From positions 1-64,000 of the forward strand of contig NZ_QNVV01000017.1 in NCBI RefSeq assembly GCF_003384725.1: a stretch of DNA of 64,000 nt, read 5' to 3'. Position 1 is the first letter of the stretch. Every line of letters begins with the position of its first letter. Source of the stretch: Chryseobacterium pennipullorum (GTDB lineage: Bacteria; Bacteroidota; Bacteroidia; Flavobacteriales; Weeksellaceae). The position numbers were made by a program, and so were the translations under genes. The notes under the pieces are model-generated. The model saw only the letters and a program-made list of their open reading frames with translations, did not search any database and was not told the DNA's origin. Below are positions 27,420 to 36,441 of the stretch, piece after piece.

Positions 27420-27449
27420 AAAACCACCTTATGGGTATAAGATGGTTTT
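27420..27449 (-). terminator. Terminator of the S9 peptidase gene
   Basis: Arms around AAACCACCTTA/TAAGATGGTTT with one mismatch. On the minus strand the hairpin is followed by a T tract, and it lies 18 bases past the stop codon. Confidence 0.65.
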
Positions 27450-27467
27450 GTGAATATTTTGGGAATC

Positions 27468-29501
27468 TTATGGAGAGACTTCCTTCGTTTTTACTTTTTC
27501 CGACGGTTGATAAGTCACCGTTTTGATGTCAACCGTCATTTCTTTCAAACGTTTGGCAACGTTTTCCGGCATCTCTTTCTGGTATCTGCCACCGATTACT
27601 TCTGCAAGGAATTTCTCCGTTTCAGCATACATGGCCATACTATTGACCGGCTTACGGAATCCATGGCCCTCGTCGTCAGCAAGGATATAATTTACTTTTT
27701 TGCCTTTATTGCGAAGTGCGATTACAATCTGATCCGCTTCAGCTTGTTTTACCCTTGGGTCATTCGCTCCCTGAATAATGAGCAGCGGTTTGTTAATCTT
27801 GTCAACGCTGAATAAAGGACTGGCCTCATGCATTAGCTTTTTGCCTTCTTCAGTCTTAGGATCTCCTACCATACCGTAGAGGTAAGCGCGAATAGATTCC
27901 CAGTAAGGAGGAACGGAATCCAACAAAGTAAAGAGGTTACTAGGTCCTACAATATCTACTCCTGCGGCATACAGGTCCGGTGTGAATGCCATTCCTGCCA
28001 GCGTTGCATATCCGCCATAGCTTCCGCCCATAATGACTACCTTATTTTTATCTGCCACTCCCTGATCAATCAGATATTTTACGCCCCAGGTGATATCGTC
28101 CTGCATCAGCTTACCCCATTGAAGGTCACCTCCGTTCTGGAACTTTTTACCATATCCGCCACTTGCTCTGAAGTTGGGCTGAAGCACAGCATAACCCCGG
28201 TTGGCCAGAAACTGAACTGTAGAATTATATCCCCACATATCTCTGGGACCCTTTGGGCCACCATGAACCAGCACTACTACCGGAACGTTCTTTCCAGCTG
28301 ATCCTACCGGTAAAGTAAGGTAGGCAGGAATCTCCAGCCCATCACTGCTTTTGTAGGTAATGGGGGTCATTGCTGCAAGGTACTTTTCAACTTTTTTTAA
28401 CTCGGCTCTTGGAGTATATTGGAAGATCAGTTCTTTGGTTTTGGCATCAAAAAAATAGGCTTCCGAGGCATATTTATCGCCCCAAACTGAAATCAGGAAT
28501 TTGGAATAATCGTTGGTTGAACTTGAAAAATCAACTTCTCTTCCCGGAAATTTACTCTGTAGAAATTTGTAATTGGACTCCCAGGTTTTGTCTTTCCAAT
28601 AGTTTTCAGTTTTGTCTCCGGTATAGGAGGTAGAAATAATCTTTCTTGTATTTCTGTCCACCAATAGTCTTCCGAAATCCACCTTACCTTTCGGATCACT
28701 TTCTACTTTGGTTGTTTGCTTTGTTTTAGGATCCATCAGAAATAGGGTAGACTTATCCAGGTCGCCTTTATTGGTGACCAGATAAAACTTGGAATTATCT
28801 TCGTTCCAGCTTGGTATATAGGCCTCTTCCGTTACCATTGTTTCATAGATCGGTGTGAGCTTGTCACCATCTTTGTATAGAAATTGTGTGGTCCCTTTGC
28901 TGTCTGTTTTGGCAAGTACCCTCAGCTTTTCGTCCCAGTCGAAGTTATAGGTAGTGATCCGGTCTGTATTTTCGAAAATTTTCTTCAGTGCTCCGGTAGA
29001 AATCTTCAGTGAATACAGATCGTGCCATGCTTTATCACGGTTGTTAAGTCCAATCATTAAAAGATCAGGGTCTTTTTTGCTGACCATATAGATCTGCGCA
29101 GTAATCTCATTAAGAGGCGTCAGGTTTCTAGATTCCGGAACTCCTTTTGCTGCTTTGGCTATAGGATCTACAGCAAAAATATTCATGTTTTCATCTCCGT
29201 TTTTATCCTTTACATACAGAATGTATTTTCCGTCTTCGGCCCAGAAATATCCATTAAGCGGTCGCTTGCTGTCTGTTAATGGGCGGGCTTTTTCAAAAGG
29301 CTCATCGGTCCTCTTTACCCAGATGTTCATAATTCCCTCATATTCTTTCAAAAATGAGATCCATTTCCCATCGGGACTCAGCTTTCCACCGGAAATTTCG
29401 GGGTTGCCAAAGAAAAGACTTCGGTCCAGTAGCGGAACTTCCTGTGCTTGAGCAGCCTGGAAGCCTATGATTAAAAGTAATACATAAAAGATTTTTTTCA
29501 T
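27468..29501 (-). CDS. S9-family prolyl oligopeptidase-like peptidase
   Basis: 677 residues. Signal peptide (IFYVLLLIIGFQAAQAQ), then a seven-bladed beta-propeller-like region of about 370 residues (repeating SPDGKW, WAEDGKYI, WDEKLRV), then the alpha/beta hydrolase domain. The catalytic Ser is in MGGSYGGYA, the Asp in GANDPRVK and the His in DDEGHGF, all intact. It is a periplasmic serine peptidase that cuts short peptides, often after proline or as a dipeptidyl peptidase. The FAD monooxygenase gene lies 63 bases upstream on the same strand. Confidence 0.92.
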   Translation of the reverse strand: MKKIFYVLLLIIGFQAAQAQEVPLLDRSLFFGNPEISGGKLSPDGKWISFLKEYEGIMNIWVKRTDEPFEKARPLTDSKRPLNGYFWAEDGKYILYVKDKNGDENMNIFAVDPIAKAAKGVPESRNLTPLNEITAQIYMVSKKDPDLLMIGLNNRDKAWHDLYSLKISTGALKKIFENTDRITTYNFDWDEKLRVLAKTDSKGTTQFLYKDGDKLTPIYETMVTEEAYIPSWNEDNSKFYLVTNKGDLDKSTLFLMDPKTKQTTKVESDPKGKVDFGRLLVDRNTRKIISTSYTGDKTENYWKDKTWESNYKFLQSKFPGREVDFSSSTNDYSKFLISVWGDKYASEAYFFDAKTKELIFQYTPRAELKKVEKYLAAMTPITYKSSDGLEIPAYLTLPVGSAGKNVPVVVLVHGGPKGPRDMWGYNSTVQFLANRGYAVLQPNFRASGGYGKKFQNGGDLQWGKLMQDDITWGVKYLIDQGVADKNKVVIMGGSYGGYATLAGMAFTPDLYAAGVDIVGPSNLFTLLDSVPPYWESIRAYLYGMVGDPKTEEGKKLMHEASPLFSVDKINKPLLIIQGANDPRVKQAEADQIVIALRNKGKKVNYILADDEGHGFRKPVNSMAMYAETEKFLAEVIGGRYQKEMPENVAKRLKEMTVDIKTVTYQPSEKVKTKEVSP

Positions 29502-29564
29502 ATGTTTAGTTTTGGGATTATTGGTGTAAAAGTTAATTATTTAAAATGTATCATACAAAAGTGA

Positions 29565-30683
29565 TTACAGGTCAAGTTCTATAATCTTTCGGGCCATTTT
29601 TTGATTCATGCTTTCCGGAATTAAGCCCATCAGAAAATTGCGCAGGCTGTTTCCAGATTCCCATTGAGATATCTTTCCAATAGTCCGGCTGGTACTCACG
29701 ATGTAATCCACCTTTTTTCTTCTGATCCTTTGAAAGTCTTCAAAAACAGTGTTAAAATCACTGTTCTTTTCCAGCAGCCTGCCAATAACATAGGCATCTT
29801 CGATCGCCTGGCATGCTCCCTGTCCCATGTTGGGAGTTGTAGCATGAGCTGCATCTCCAATCAGGCATACGTTTTCCGCATACCATTTGGGAATAGGAGT
29901 GAGGTCGGTAATTTCATTGCAGATGATATTTTCTTTTGTAGTTGCCTCAATAATTCTTAAGATTAAAGGATTAAAATCAGAAAAAATAGCTGTAAGATCA
30001 GAATGGGTGTCAAAACTTTTCTCATTGATGCAGGCATACCAATAGACTCTTTGTTCCGAGATCTTTACAAAGCCGAAACGTTTTCCTTTCCCCCACATTT
30101 CAAGGGCCTCCGAATGATAGTGTTCAGGCAGGTCAAAGTCTACCAGGCCGCGCCAGCATTTCTGTCCTGTGCTTCTGATTGTGCCTGTTTTCAGGATCTG
30201 GGTCCGGATATTGGATTTGATGCCATCTGCGCCAAAGACAATGTCGCTTTCTTTTTGAAGTCCGTTCTCAAAATCTAAAATAAGGTTCCCTTTCTTTTCT
30301 ATTTTTTGTAAAGAATGATCAAGGAGGATCGATTCAGGATGTAGATGAGATGCGAGAATTTTTTGGAGCTCCGCCCGGTGAATGGCAACATTACAGGCGT
30401 TATATTGATGTTCGAGGTCAAGGATCTCAGTCTTGGAAATCGGTTTTAAGGATTCATTAACGATCGTTATCTTGTGAATTTTGTTTCCTGCATTTTCAAT
30501 CTCTTCCTTCAGGCCCAGCCGGTCAAATACCTGCATGGCGTTCACAGCCATCATAATGCCGGCTCCCATAGGCTTTAGCTCACTTGCAGATTCATAAATG
30601 GTAAAGTCATAATTGTGCTGCTTAAGAACATTACCTAAGGTAAGTCCTCCAATTCCGGCTCCAATGATTGAAATGGTATTCAT
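29565..30683 (-). CDS. FAD-dependent monooxygenase
   Basis: 372 residues. Class A flavoprotein monooxygenase: Rossmann motif SIIGAGIGGLTLG at the N-terminus, the DG motif DIVFGADGIKSNIR, and the second FAD motif CLIGDAAHATTPNMGQGA. The overall pattern is close to salicylate-hydroxylase-like and TetX/UbiH-like single-component hydroxylases of about 370-400 residues. Substrate is unknown; TetX-type drug inactivation cannot be claimed from motifs alone. It lies 81 bases downstream of the GNAT gene. Confidence 0.88.
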   Translation of the reverse strand: MNTISIIGAGIGGLTLGNVLKQHNYDFTIYESASELKPMGAGIMMAVNAMQVFDRLGLKEEIENAGNKIHKITIVNESLKPISKTEILDLEHQYNACNVAIHRAELQKILASHLHPESILLDHSLQKIEKKGNLILDFENGLQKESDIVFGADGIKSNIRTQILKTGTIRSTGQKCWRGLVDFDLPEHYHSEALEMWGKGKRFGFVKISEQRVYWYACINEKSFDTHSDLTAIFSDFNPLILRIIEATTKENIICNEITDLTPIPKWYAENVCLIGDAAHATTPNMGQGACQAIEDAYVIGRLLEKNSDFNTVFEDFQRIRRKKVDYIVSTSRTIGKISQWESGNSLRNFLMGLIPESMNQKMARKIIELDL

Positions 30684-30764
30684 GTCAGTTTTTTTTGTAT
30701 GATACTGTTGAGGCGATCTCCTACATTTGATATTGCAACATAGGAGAAAGGCTCAATTATTTTT

Positions 30765-31265
30765 TCATAAAGTCAACATATAACTTTCGGATACCTTTTC
30801 AAAACCGTATTTACCGAAAAAATGATGTGCCCCATGGTTGTTGACGCCACTTTCCAGCATGATAAAACTTATCTTCCAGTTTTTGGATTCCTGTATAACT
30901 CCTTCCAGCAGCTTACTTCCAAGGGACTGACCCCACACAGAGGCATCCAGCAGCATATCTTCTAAAACAGCATATTTTTTAAAGGGGCTGGTGATCACAT
31001 TAAGAACGAGCATGCCCACGATGTCTCCATGTTCATTTTCTGCAATCTGAATATTAATTTTAGAAGTACTGTCATAATCGTAATCATTCATAAGCTGCTC
31101 CGTAAATACGGCTCTGAGATCAGGATTCCAATGTTGGGAATCCAATGCTCTTCCGTACATGATTTCACTATGAGAGATGTAGGAATCTGTTTTATGAGCG
31201 ATAAAAAAATCTACGAGTTCTTCAACACGTGTTTTATCCGTAAGCCATTTCGTAGTATAATTCAT
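30765..31265 (-). CDS. GNAT-family N-acetyltransferase
   Basis: 166 residues forming a single GNAT fold. The acetyl-CoA loop lies around SVWGQSLGSKLLEGVIQE, and the late motif GAHHFFGKYGFEKVSES is the family's C-terminal signature. Substrate is unknown (amine, amino sugar, drug or protein N-terminus). It is the first gene of a possible three-gene minus-strand run with the FAD monooxygenase and the S9 peptidase, but with gaps of 60-80 bases. Confidence 0.85.
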   Translation of the reverse strand: MNYTTKWLTDKTRVEELVDFFIAHKTDSYISHSEIMYGRALDSQHWNPDLRAVFTEQLMNDYDYDSTSKINIQIAENEHGDIVGMLVLNVITSPFKKYAVLEDMLLDASVWGQSLGSKLLEGVIQESKNWKISFIMLESGVNNHGAHHFFGKYGFEKVSESYMLTL

Positions 31266-31666
31266 AAGAGATATTATTTTTTAATTCTTCCAGCTAAAAT
31301 TAACTATTTCATTTTTATCCCAATAGAGGGCAGGATATGATTTTAATTAGTTGAGCAAATTCTGAAAACTGTTACAGATTGAAAATAGTTGATTGCCTAT
31401 TTTTGAATGTCCGTTTTTCCTCATATTTAACACGAGGTTTGCTAAGTTTTTTTATATAACCTACCTGTTTTTCGCTCGAAAAGGCGTTTCACACAGCACA
31501 GAACCCAACTTCCGAGGTCTACATCATTACAACTATAAATGAACAGATATTCTCTATATCAATAGGGACGGGCTTTCAGCCCGTTCACATAAAATACAGA
31601 TGCTCCATTGGCTTTAGCCAAAACTTATTTTCATAGTTCTGACTGTAAGTCGATTAAAGAAAATCT

Positions 31667-31733
31667 CCGAAAAGATCCTCAAACATTTGTGTAATTTTTT
31701 TTATGCTTATGTGGTAAATTCGAAGATCATCTC
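31667..31733 (+). repeat. 67-bp direct repeat, left copy
   Basis: Starts CCGAAAAGATCCTCAAACAT and ends AAGATCATCTC. Identical to 32044-32110; together the two flank repeat core copy B. Related but diverged flanks bracket copy A near the window start. Confidence 0.95.
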
Positions 31734-31736
31734 GGT

Positions 31737-31993
31737 TCAAGTACAAAAGTTGTGGGTAGAAACTGAGTATTTTTTTTATTTATACTTTTGCCTTGAAGCA
31801 AAAGTATACAAAAATTCAAGACTGGAATCATCCGCTAAAAATTGACCTTGCCTCCTAAAATTTCCAAACTCGCATGGATACTACATTGGTTCTTCGACTC
31901 AATAGGGTGGCCATGCTCAGACACTGGAAATTTTTTAACGGATTCAAGATCAATTTTTTTAACGCTCCTGATTCCTAGGTCGATTAAAGAATA
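31737..31993 (+). repeat. Dispersed repeat core, copy B
   Basis: About 257 bases nearly identical to 645-899 in the same orientation. No coding content is recognised. Confidence 0.9.
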
Positions 31994-32043
31994 TACAACT
32001 ATTTTTCATCGTTCTTATTGGGTTGAAAGCCGATTAAAAAACA

Positions 32044-32110
32044 CCGAAAAGATCCTCAAACATTTGTGTAATTTTTTTTATGCTTATGTGGTAAATTCGA
32101 AGATCATCTC
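32044..32110 (+). repeat. 67-bp direct repeat, right copy
   Basis: Exact second copy of 31667-31733. Confidence 0.95.
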
Positions 32111-32163
32111 CCTTCAGTTGATCAATGTTATTTTTTTCTATATATACTCTTCTTGTATTACCC

Positions 32164-32195
32164 TAAAAAAAGCGGAACCTGAAAACAGACTCCGC
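32164..32195 (-). terminator. Terminator of the primary sigma factor gene
   Basis: Arms GCGGA/TCCGC with further partial pairing; on the minus strand followed by seven T. It lies 25 bases after the stop codon. Confidence 0.7.
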
Positions 32196-32219
32196 CTATA
32201 AAAATTGTTTGCGCTAAAA

Positions 32220-33086
32220 TTATTTACCTAAATAAGATTTTAGGATCTTGCTTCTGGTATTGTGTTTTAGTCTCTTAATTGCTTTTTCTTTGATCTGACG
32301 AACTCTCTCTCTTGTAAGATCGAAAGTCTCACCAATTTCTTCTAAAGTCATTGGGTGTTTTCCGTTCAGTCCGAAGTATAATCTTACCAGGTCAGCCTCT
32401 CTTGGAGTCAAAGTATTCAATGCTCTTTCGATCTCAATCTGAAGAGATTCAAGCATCAGATCCTTATCTGGACTTGGAGATTCTCCGGAACGCAATACAT
32501 CATAAAGGTTAGAATCTTCACCTTCTACCAAAGGTGCATCCATGGACAGGTGTCTTCCGGAGTTTTTCATAGATTCTTTAATATCCTCCTCGCTCATGTC
32601 AAGAACTTCAGCCAATTCTTCTGGAGAAGGTGGTCTTTCATTTTCCTGTTCAAGGTGAGCGTATGCTTTATTGATTTTATTAATGGAACCAATTTTATTC
32701 AATGGTAGTCTTACAATTCTTGACTGCTCAGCCAATGCCTGTAAAATTGATTGACGGATCCACCATACTGCATAAGAGATAAATTTGAAACCTCTAGTTT
32801 CATCATACCTTTTTGCCGCTTTCATCAGTCCTAGGTTACCTTCATTAATCAAATCGGGTAAGGAAAGGCCTTGATTTTGGTACTGCTTGGATACAGAAAC
32901 TACGAAACGAAGGTTGGCTTTGATTAATTTCTCAAGTGCTGCTCTGTCGCCAGCACGTATTCTTTGCGCCAATTCTACTTCTTCGTCCGCAGTGATCAGT
33001 TCCACTTTACCAATTTCCTGCAAATACTTGTCTAATGAAGCAGTTTCCCTGTTGGTAACCTGCTTAGTGATTTTTAATTGTCTCAT
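32220..33086 (-). CDS. rpoD: RNA polymerase primary sigma factor (sigma-70/SigA type)
   Basis: 288 residues. It confers promoter recognition on RNA polymerase. The order is region 1.2 (SLDKYLQEIGKVELIT), region 2 (ANLRFVVSVSKQYQ, then INEGNLGLMKAAKRYDETRG and SYAVWWIRQSI), region 3 and region 4 (LTPREADLVRLYFGL, then TLEEIGETFDLTRERVRQI). It lacks region 1.1 and the long non-conserved insert of E. coli RpoD, which is the normal short form of the housekeeping sigma factor in Bacteroidota. It is a monocistronic unit with its own terminator. Confidence 0.95.
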   Translation of the reverse strand: MRQLKITKQVTNRETASLDKYLQEIGKVELITADEEVELAQRIRAGDRAALEKLIKANLRFVVSVSKQYQNQGLSLPDLINEGNLGLMKAAKRYDETRGFKFISYAVWWIRQSILQALAEQSRIVRLPLNKIGSINKINKAYAHLEQENERPPSPEELAEVLDMSEEDIKESMKNSGRHLSMDAPLVEGEDSNLYDVLRSGESPSPDKDLMLESLQIEIERALNTLTPREADLVRLYFGLNGKHPMTLEEIGETFDLTRERVRQIKEKAIKRLKHNTRSKILKSYLGK

Positions 33087-33131
33087 TTATTTTTATCCTC
33101 AAAAAAAGAGTTACTATATAATATACGTTTG

Positions 33132-33160
33132 GAAACATAGAAAGGTTACACGTGCTGCAA
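33132..33160 (-). promoter_or_regulatory. Candidate promoter of the sigma factor gene
   Basis: On the minus strand TTG (33158-33160), an 18-base spacer and TATGTTTC (33132-33139), one base off the TAnnTTTG consensus. It leaves a leader of about 40 bases. Confidence 0.45.
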
Positions 33161-33273
33161 TCTTTTTTATAAAACGCAGCATTATAAGGGTAGAAGTGAT
33201 AATTATAGTGTTTATTCCTGTATGTTATATTTCAAAATATGATGAACATGAATTTATCCAAAAAGTTTTGAGC

Positions 33274-33302
33274 AAAAAAAAACGAAACCGAAGTCCCGTT
33301 TT
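33274..33302 (-). terminator. Terminator of the S1/P1 nuclease gene
   Basis: On the minus strand ACGGGA/TTTCGT (with two G-T pairs) around CTTCGG, then ten T. The stem is weak but the loop and T run are good. Confidence 0.5.
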
Positions 33303-33344
33303 ATGATGAATACCAATTCTGTATCTGCAAACTGCAACTTTTAT

Positions 33345-34136
33345 CTAAAAAAGCTCATTCAAAACCTTTGCCAGTCTCAGACCTCCATAAAGAAGCTGTC
33401 TTTCCATGGTGGCATTGAACTTATACTGATAGTCGTATGAAAGTCTCGAACCGTCAGGAGTCTGCGCATAGATGGTATTGGCAATTTTGTGAGAGTCATA
33501 CAGCCAGTCTTCCAACGTTCCAGACTGGATTTGTGCTACTTCTTCCTTAGATTTGATATCCAGAAGGCTGGCATATTCCGTATAGCTGTATTTTTGAGAA
33601 TCTACCAGTTTACCGTCCCATACAGAATGTAAATTGGTTTTATCCCCGAAATAAGTAACGTTGATTTTGTTCCCGCCAAGATCTTCCGCTCTGCCTACAT
33701 GCAACGGCTGGGCAAGGTCGCCCATGATATGAACAAGAAAAATCAATGCAATTTTTCTGTCTTTTTCGGAAGTGTTTTTATCTTTAATCTGGCTGGACAG
33801 GGTATTTACTTGCGTATATAAGCTTGGTCCTGCCTGCATTTTCAGATTTTGTCCAAAAGTCTTGAAATCGGCTTGTGGATCAATATTTACATAATGCCAT
33901 GAGGAGGCCTGCTTCCAGACTCCGGTTGTATCAGATTTGATAAAATCCGGCCAGTTGGCCCAGTACGCAAGACGTTCATGCCCCATCATTTTCTTTATCT
34001 CCCTTCTTGCTTTTCGGGAAAGGTGGTTCTCTGCAATTTCTGCAATAACTCTATGCCCCGTCAATCCCCATGCATAAGAATAAAGTGAAGAGGAAATGAA
34101 TGCTAAAATCAGAATTTTAGAATAAATACTTTTCAT
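33345..34136 (-). CDS. S1/P1-type zinc nuclease
   Basis: 263 residues. Signal peptide (YSKILILAFISSSLYSYA) is followed directly by WGLTGHRVIAEIAE, giving the mature N-terminal Trp and His6 that bind the trinuclear zinc cluster in this family. Other ligands are seen in ANWPDFIKSD, SSWHYVN, IFLVHIMGDLAQPLHVG and NLHSVWD. It cleaves single-stranded DNA and RNA outside the cytoplasm, probably for nucleotide scavenging. It is a stand-alone gene transcribed toward the sigma factor gene. Confidence 0.92.
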   Translation of the reverse strand: MKSIYSKILILAFISSSLYSYAWGLTGHRVIAEIAENHLSRKARREIKKMMGHERLAYWANWPDFIKSDTTGVWKQASSWHYVNIDPQADFKTFGQNLKMQAGPSLYTQVNTLSSQIKDKNTSEKDRKIALIFLVHIMGDLAQPLHVGRAEDLGGNKINVTYFGDKTNLHSVWDGKLVDSQKYSYTEYASLLDIKSKEEVAQIQSGTLEDWLYDSHKIANTIYAQTPDGSRLSYDYQYKFNATMERQLLYGGLRLAKVLNELF

Positions 34137-34515
34137 TTTAATTAATAATTTTCAGTCTGCAAAGATACGGCCTGCTTTCCGAACAAGCATTACTTATCAT
34201 GGATTTATTCGATGAATGACGTTAATAATATTTAATATGGGGATGGAAAATATTCAGCTGTGCGCATTTTGACGCAGGTGAGAATGATAAATTGAGAATT
34301 CCGTGGAGGGAGTTTAACTGTTTGATTCTGAAGTGTGAATTTTATGTTTTCACGAGTAATTAAGCCTGTATCTTACCGTATTTTTACGGAATTTAAGAAA
34401 TGTTTTTCCTTTTAATATCAATAAATTAGTATTTTTAGGATCAAATTGTGGGTAAAATATTTTTTCTACCCTATGAGATATATTATCTTTACAAGTCATA
34501 ATCAGAGGAAACACT
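34137..34515. other. Divergent intergenic region, nuclease and tssG
   Basis: 379 AT-rich bases between the divergent nuclease and tssG genes. A five-pair palindrome CCGTA/TACGG lies near 34377-34390 and a partial -7-like box TATCTTTA near 34484-34491. AGAGGA lies nine bases before the tssG start. No gene is seen. Confidence 0.5.
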
Positions 34516-35457
34516 ATGTATGAGAATAATATTGTAGACATGCATTACAATAAGCTGCAGACAGACTTTAAGGCTGAAGCTGTGGCTGTCAATCTATTGA
34601 AATACCACCGCGCGGTAAGTAATATCTTCATTGAACGGGTAGGGGTGAACGATCGTGCTTATCTGAAGGATATCAAAAGCATATCAAGCAGTTACCTGGG
34701 ATTTGACGAAGAAGTATTTACCATAGAAAGTTACAGGGAAGGTATTTATGATTATCTCCCGGAAGGGCTGTTTCATCCACCGTCTCTTGGAGCATCCAGA
34801 AAAAATGTAGATACGGTAGTAAGGGAAATCAGGAAGCAGAAGAGGGTAGAGGATGATGCCCGGAAGTTTTTCCGCCCTTTTGAGCTGGAAGTATTTTTCA
34901 CTGAAATCAGTGCTCTTCTCAAAGAGTCTGAATTTGATATCACAAGCAACACGGATGCACTACTGGACACTGTGAGTGAGCTTTGGCCACTGATAAAAAT
35001 GCTTGATCAGCAGAATGCCTATATTTTTATGCATATTTTACCGTTTTTTCACCAAATCAGAGGAAATAAAAAATGGTTTGAAAGATGCATGACCGCTTTT
35101 CTGCAGGTACCTGTAGAGGTCACTTTCTCTCCCAATATCATCGATGGACTTGAGGAAAACGATGATTCTATGCTGTTGGGAAATTCCCGGTTGGGAGTTA
35201 CCTATATTCCCAGTGGAAGACATATGGACGGACAGCGGAACTGGGTGGTGAATATCGGTCCTATTCCGTATGGAGATATGAAGCGATACATCCCGGGAAG
35301 TCCTTTCAGGAATGTGCTTCAGGCATTGTACGACTATTTTCTTCCGGTGACGGTAGACATAGAAGAAAATTTTGTTACGGAAAAGGTAGAGTACTCTTTC
35401 AGCCTGGAGGATGATGAAAGAAATGCCAGCCGCCTCGGTTACTCTACATTCCTCTAA
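34516..35457 (+). CDS. tssG: Type VI secretion baseplate protein TssG
   Basis: 313 residues. The N-terminal half has a TssG-like segment SISSSYLGFDEEVFTIESYREG then LPEGLFHPPSLGAS; the C-terminal half has SRLGVTYIPSGRHMDGQRNWVVNIGPIPYGDMKRYIPG, the conserved late part of the family. TssG forms the baseplate wedge with TssE, TssF and TssK. It heads a three-gene plus-strand set with tssN and tssK (gaps of 54 and 27 bases), as in the Bacteroidota T6SS subtype iii. No tssB, tssC, tssF, tssH or hcp gene lies in the window. Confidence 0.8.
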   Translation: MYENNIVDMHYNKLQTDFKAEAVAVNLLKYHRAVSNIFIERVGVNDRAYLKDIKSISSSYLGFDEEVFTIESYREGIYDYLPEGLFHPPSLGASRKNVDTVVREIRKQKRVEDDARKFFRPFELEVFFTEISALLKESEFDITSNTDALLDTVSELWPLIKMLDQQNAYIFMHILPFFHQIRGNKKWFERCMTAFLQVPVEVTFSPNIIDGLEENDDSMLLGNSRLGVTYIPSGRHMDGQRNWVVNIGPIPYGDMKRYIPGSPFRNVLQALYDYFLPVTVDIEENFVTEKVEYSFSLEDDERNASRLGYSTFL

Positions 35458-35511
35458 ATTATTTTATTATATTTACAATTACCAACAAAGTATAAATTCG
35501 AAAAGAAACAA

Positions 35512-36414
35512 ATGGAAATTTCTTCAGTAAAAGGTATTTTTTTAAGGTATATCTTAATGCCTTTAATCGCAATTATTATGATGGTTATACTGGGTATAAT
35601 CAGGAGAAATAAACCTGCGATAAAAATTAAAGTCATTATTATCTATGTCCTTCTGTGCAGTTTATGTCTGGCTCTTCCTGGAGTTTTTGGGTTTGCCGGA
35701 AATCTTTTTAATCCATACTGGTACCTTATTGCATCAGTTTTTTACCTTATTTTCGGGATTATCCACGTCAATTTAATGCATAAATATTTCAAAAAGCATA
35801 TTGACTCTCTGGCCATGAATATTCTGTTTGAATCGATACTTTCTTTGACCTGTATGGCGTTGGGAGGATACCTGTTTACGTTACTTTTCAACTGGATGAG
35901 CAAAGGTGCAGGATATTCCGTAATGGCGGCGACAAGCATGCTGATCTTTTTGGTTCCGATGGTATTTTATTACTGTTATATCCAGCTTATCAGCATTCCT
36001 TTTGATATTTACAAGACATGGAGATATTCTCCTGAACAGAAGCTTCCTGACTTTGAAGGCGCAGATTTTGACCGCCTGATGGTCCTGAATGTGGAGCTGA
36101 GCAAAAAACTGGAAGATGCCAACCGGTTCAGAATTAAAGCAAAAACTCTTCCCACTGGAGTTACATTTGGAGACTGGTTCTACAGGGTTGTGGATGATTA
36201 TAATCACAAAAATCCGGGATCTGTCATTCACCTTTCGGATGAAGTGAATGAACCGTATTACTGGATCTTTTATACCAAAAAATCGTTTTTCAGCTTCCGT
36301 AAATATATTGATTTCGACCAGGATATTACGACGAACCGAATTTCTGAAAATGAAGTGGTCATCTGTAAGAGGGTAATTCAGCATGAAGAAGAGGGAGTTG
36401 CCAGAAAATTATAA
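35512..36414 (+). CDS. tssN: TssN-family T6SS protein
   Basis: 300 residues. Five or six hydrophobic segments fill the first 165 residues, followed by a cytoplasmic domain (LPDFEGADFDRLMVLNVELSKKL, then FGDWFYRVVDDYNHKNP). This layout and its position between tssG and tssK match TssN, a membrane component found only in the Bacteroidota T6SS subtype iii, where TssN, TssO, TssP and others stand in for the usual TssJLM complex. Its exact role is not settled. Confidence 0.78.
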   Translation: MEISSVKGIFLRYILMPLIAIIMMVILGIIRRNKPAIKIKVIIIYVLLCSLCLALPGVFGFAGNLFNPYWYLIASVFYLIFGIIHVNLMHKYFKKHIDSLAMNILFESILSLTCMALGGYLFTLLFNWMSKGAGYSVMAATSMLIFLVPMVFYYCYIQLISIPFDIYKTWRYSPEQKLPDFEGADFDRLMVLNVELSKKLEDANRFRIKAKTLPTGVTFGDWFYRVVDDYNHKNPGSVIHLSDEVNEPYYWIFYTKKSFFSFRKYIDFDQDITTNRISENEVVICKRVIQHEEEGVARKL

Positions 36415-36441
36415 TCACAAAAAAATTAAAAAGTAGTACAC

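Larger units (their letters stand above)
31266..32163. other. Gene-free repeat-rich intergenic region
   Basis: About 900 bases. Two adjacent small palindromes occur at 31567-31583 (ACGGGCT/AGCCCGT) and about 31609-31622 (TTGGCT/AGCCAA). These are followed by a composite repeat: a 67-base segment at 31667-31733 repeated exactly at 32044-32110, flanking repeat core copy B. The open frame of about 119 codons here lies in the repeat and is not believed. Confidence 0.7.

Noticed and set aside
27450..27815. Plus-strand frame opposite the S9 peptidase
   Set aside because: Lies opposite the conserved catalytic domain of the peptidase and crosses its terminator.
29565..30683. FAD monooxygenase as a TetX tetracycline-inactivating enzyme
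   Set aside because: Only the general class A monooxygenase motifs are visible; these do not separate TetX from many metabolic hydroxylases.
31567..31622. Adjacent palindromes ACGGGCT/AGCCCGT and TTGGCT/AGCCAA as a terminator
   Set aside because: No T run follows and the nearest gene end is far; they look like a small repeat element instead, but with only one copy here I cannot claim a family.
31842..32201. 119-codon plus-strand frame
   Set aside because: Composed of repeat core and flank sequence, and it ends inside the sigma factor terminator; the matching frame is not kept in the other repeat copy.
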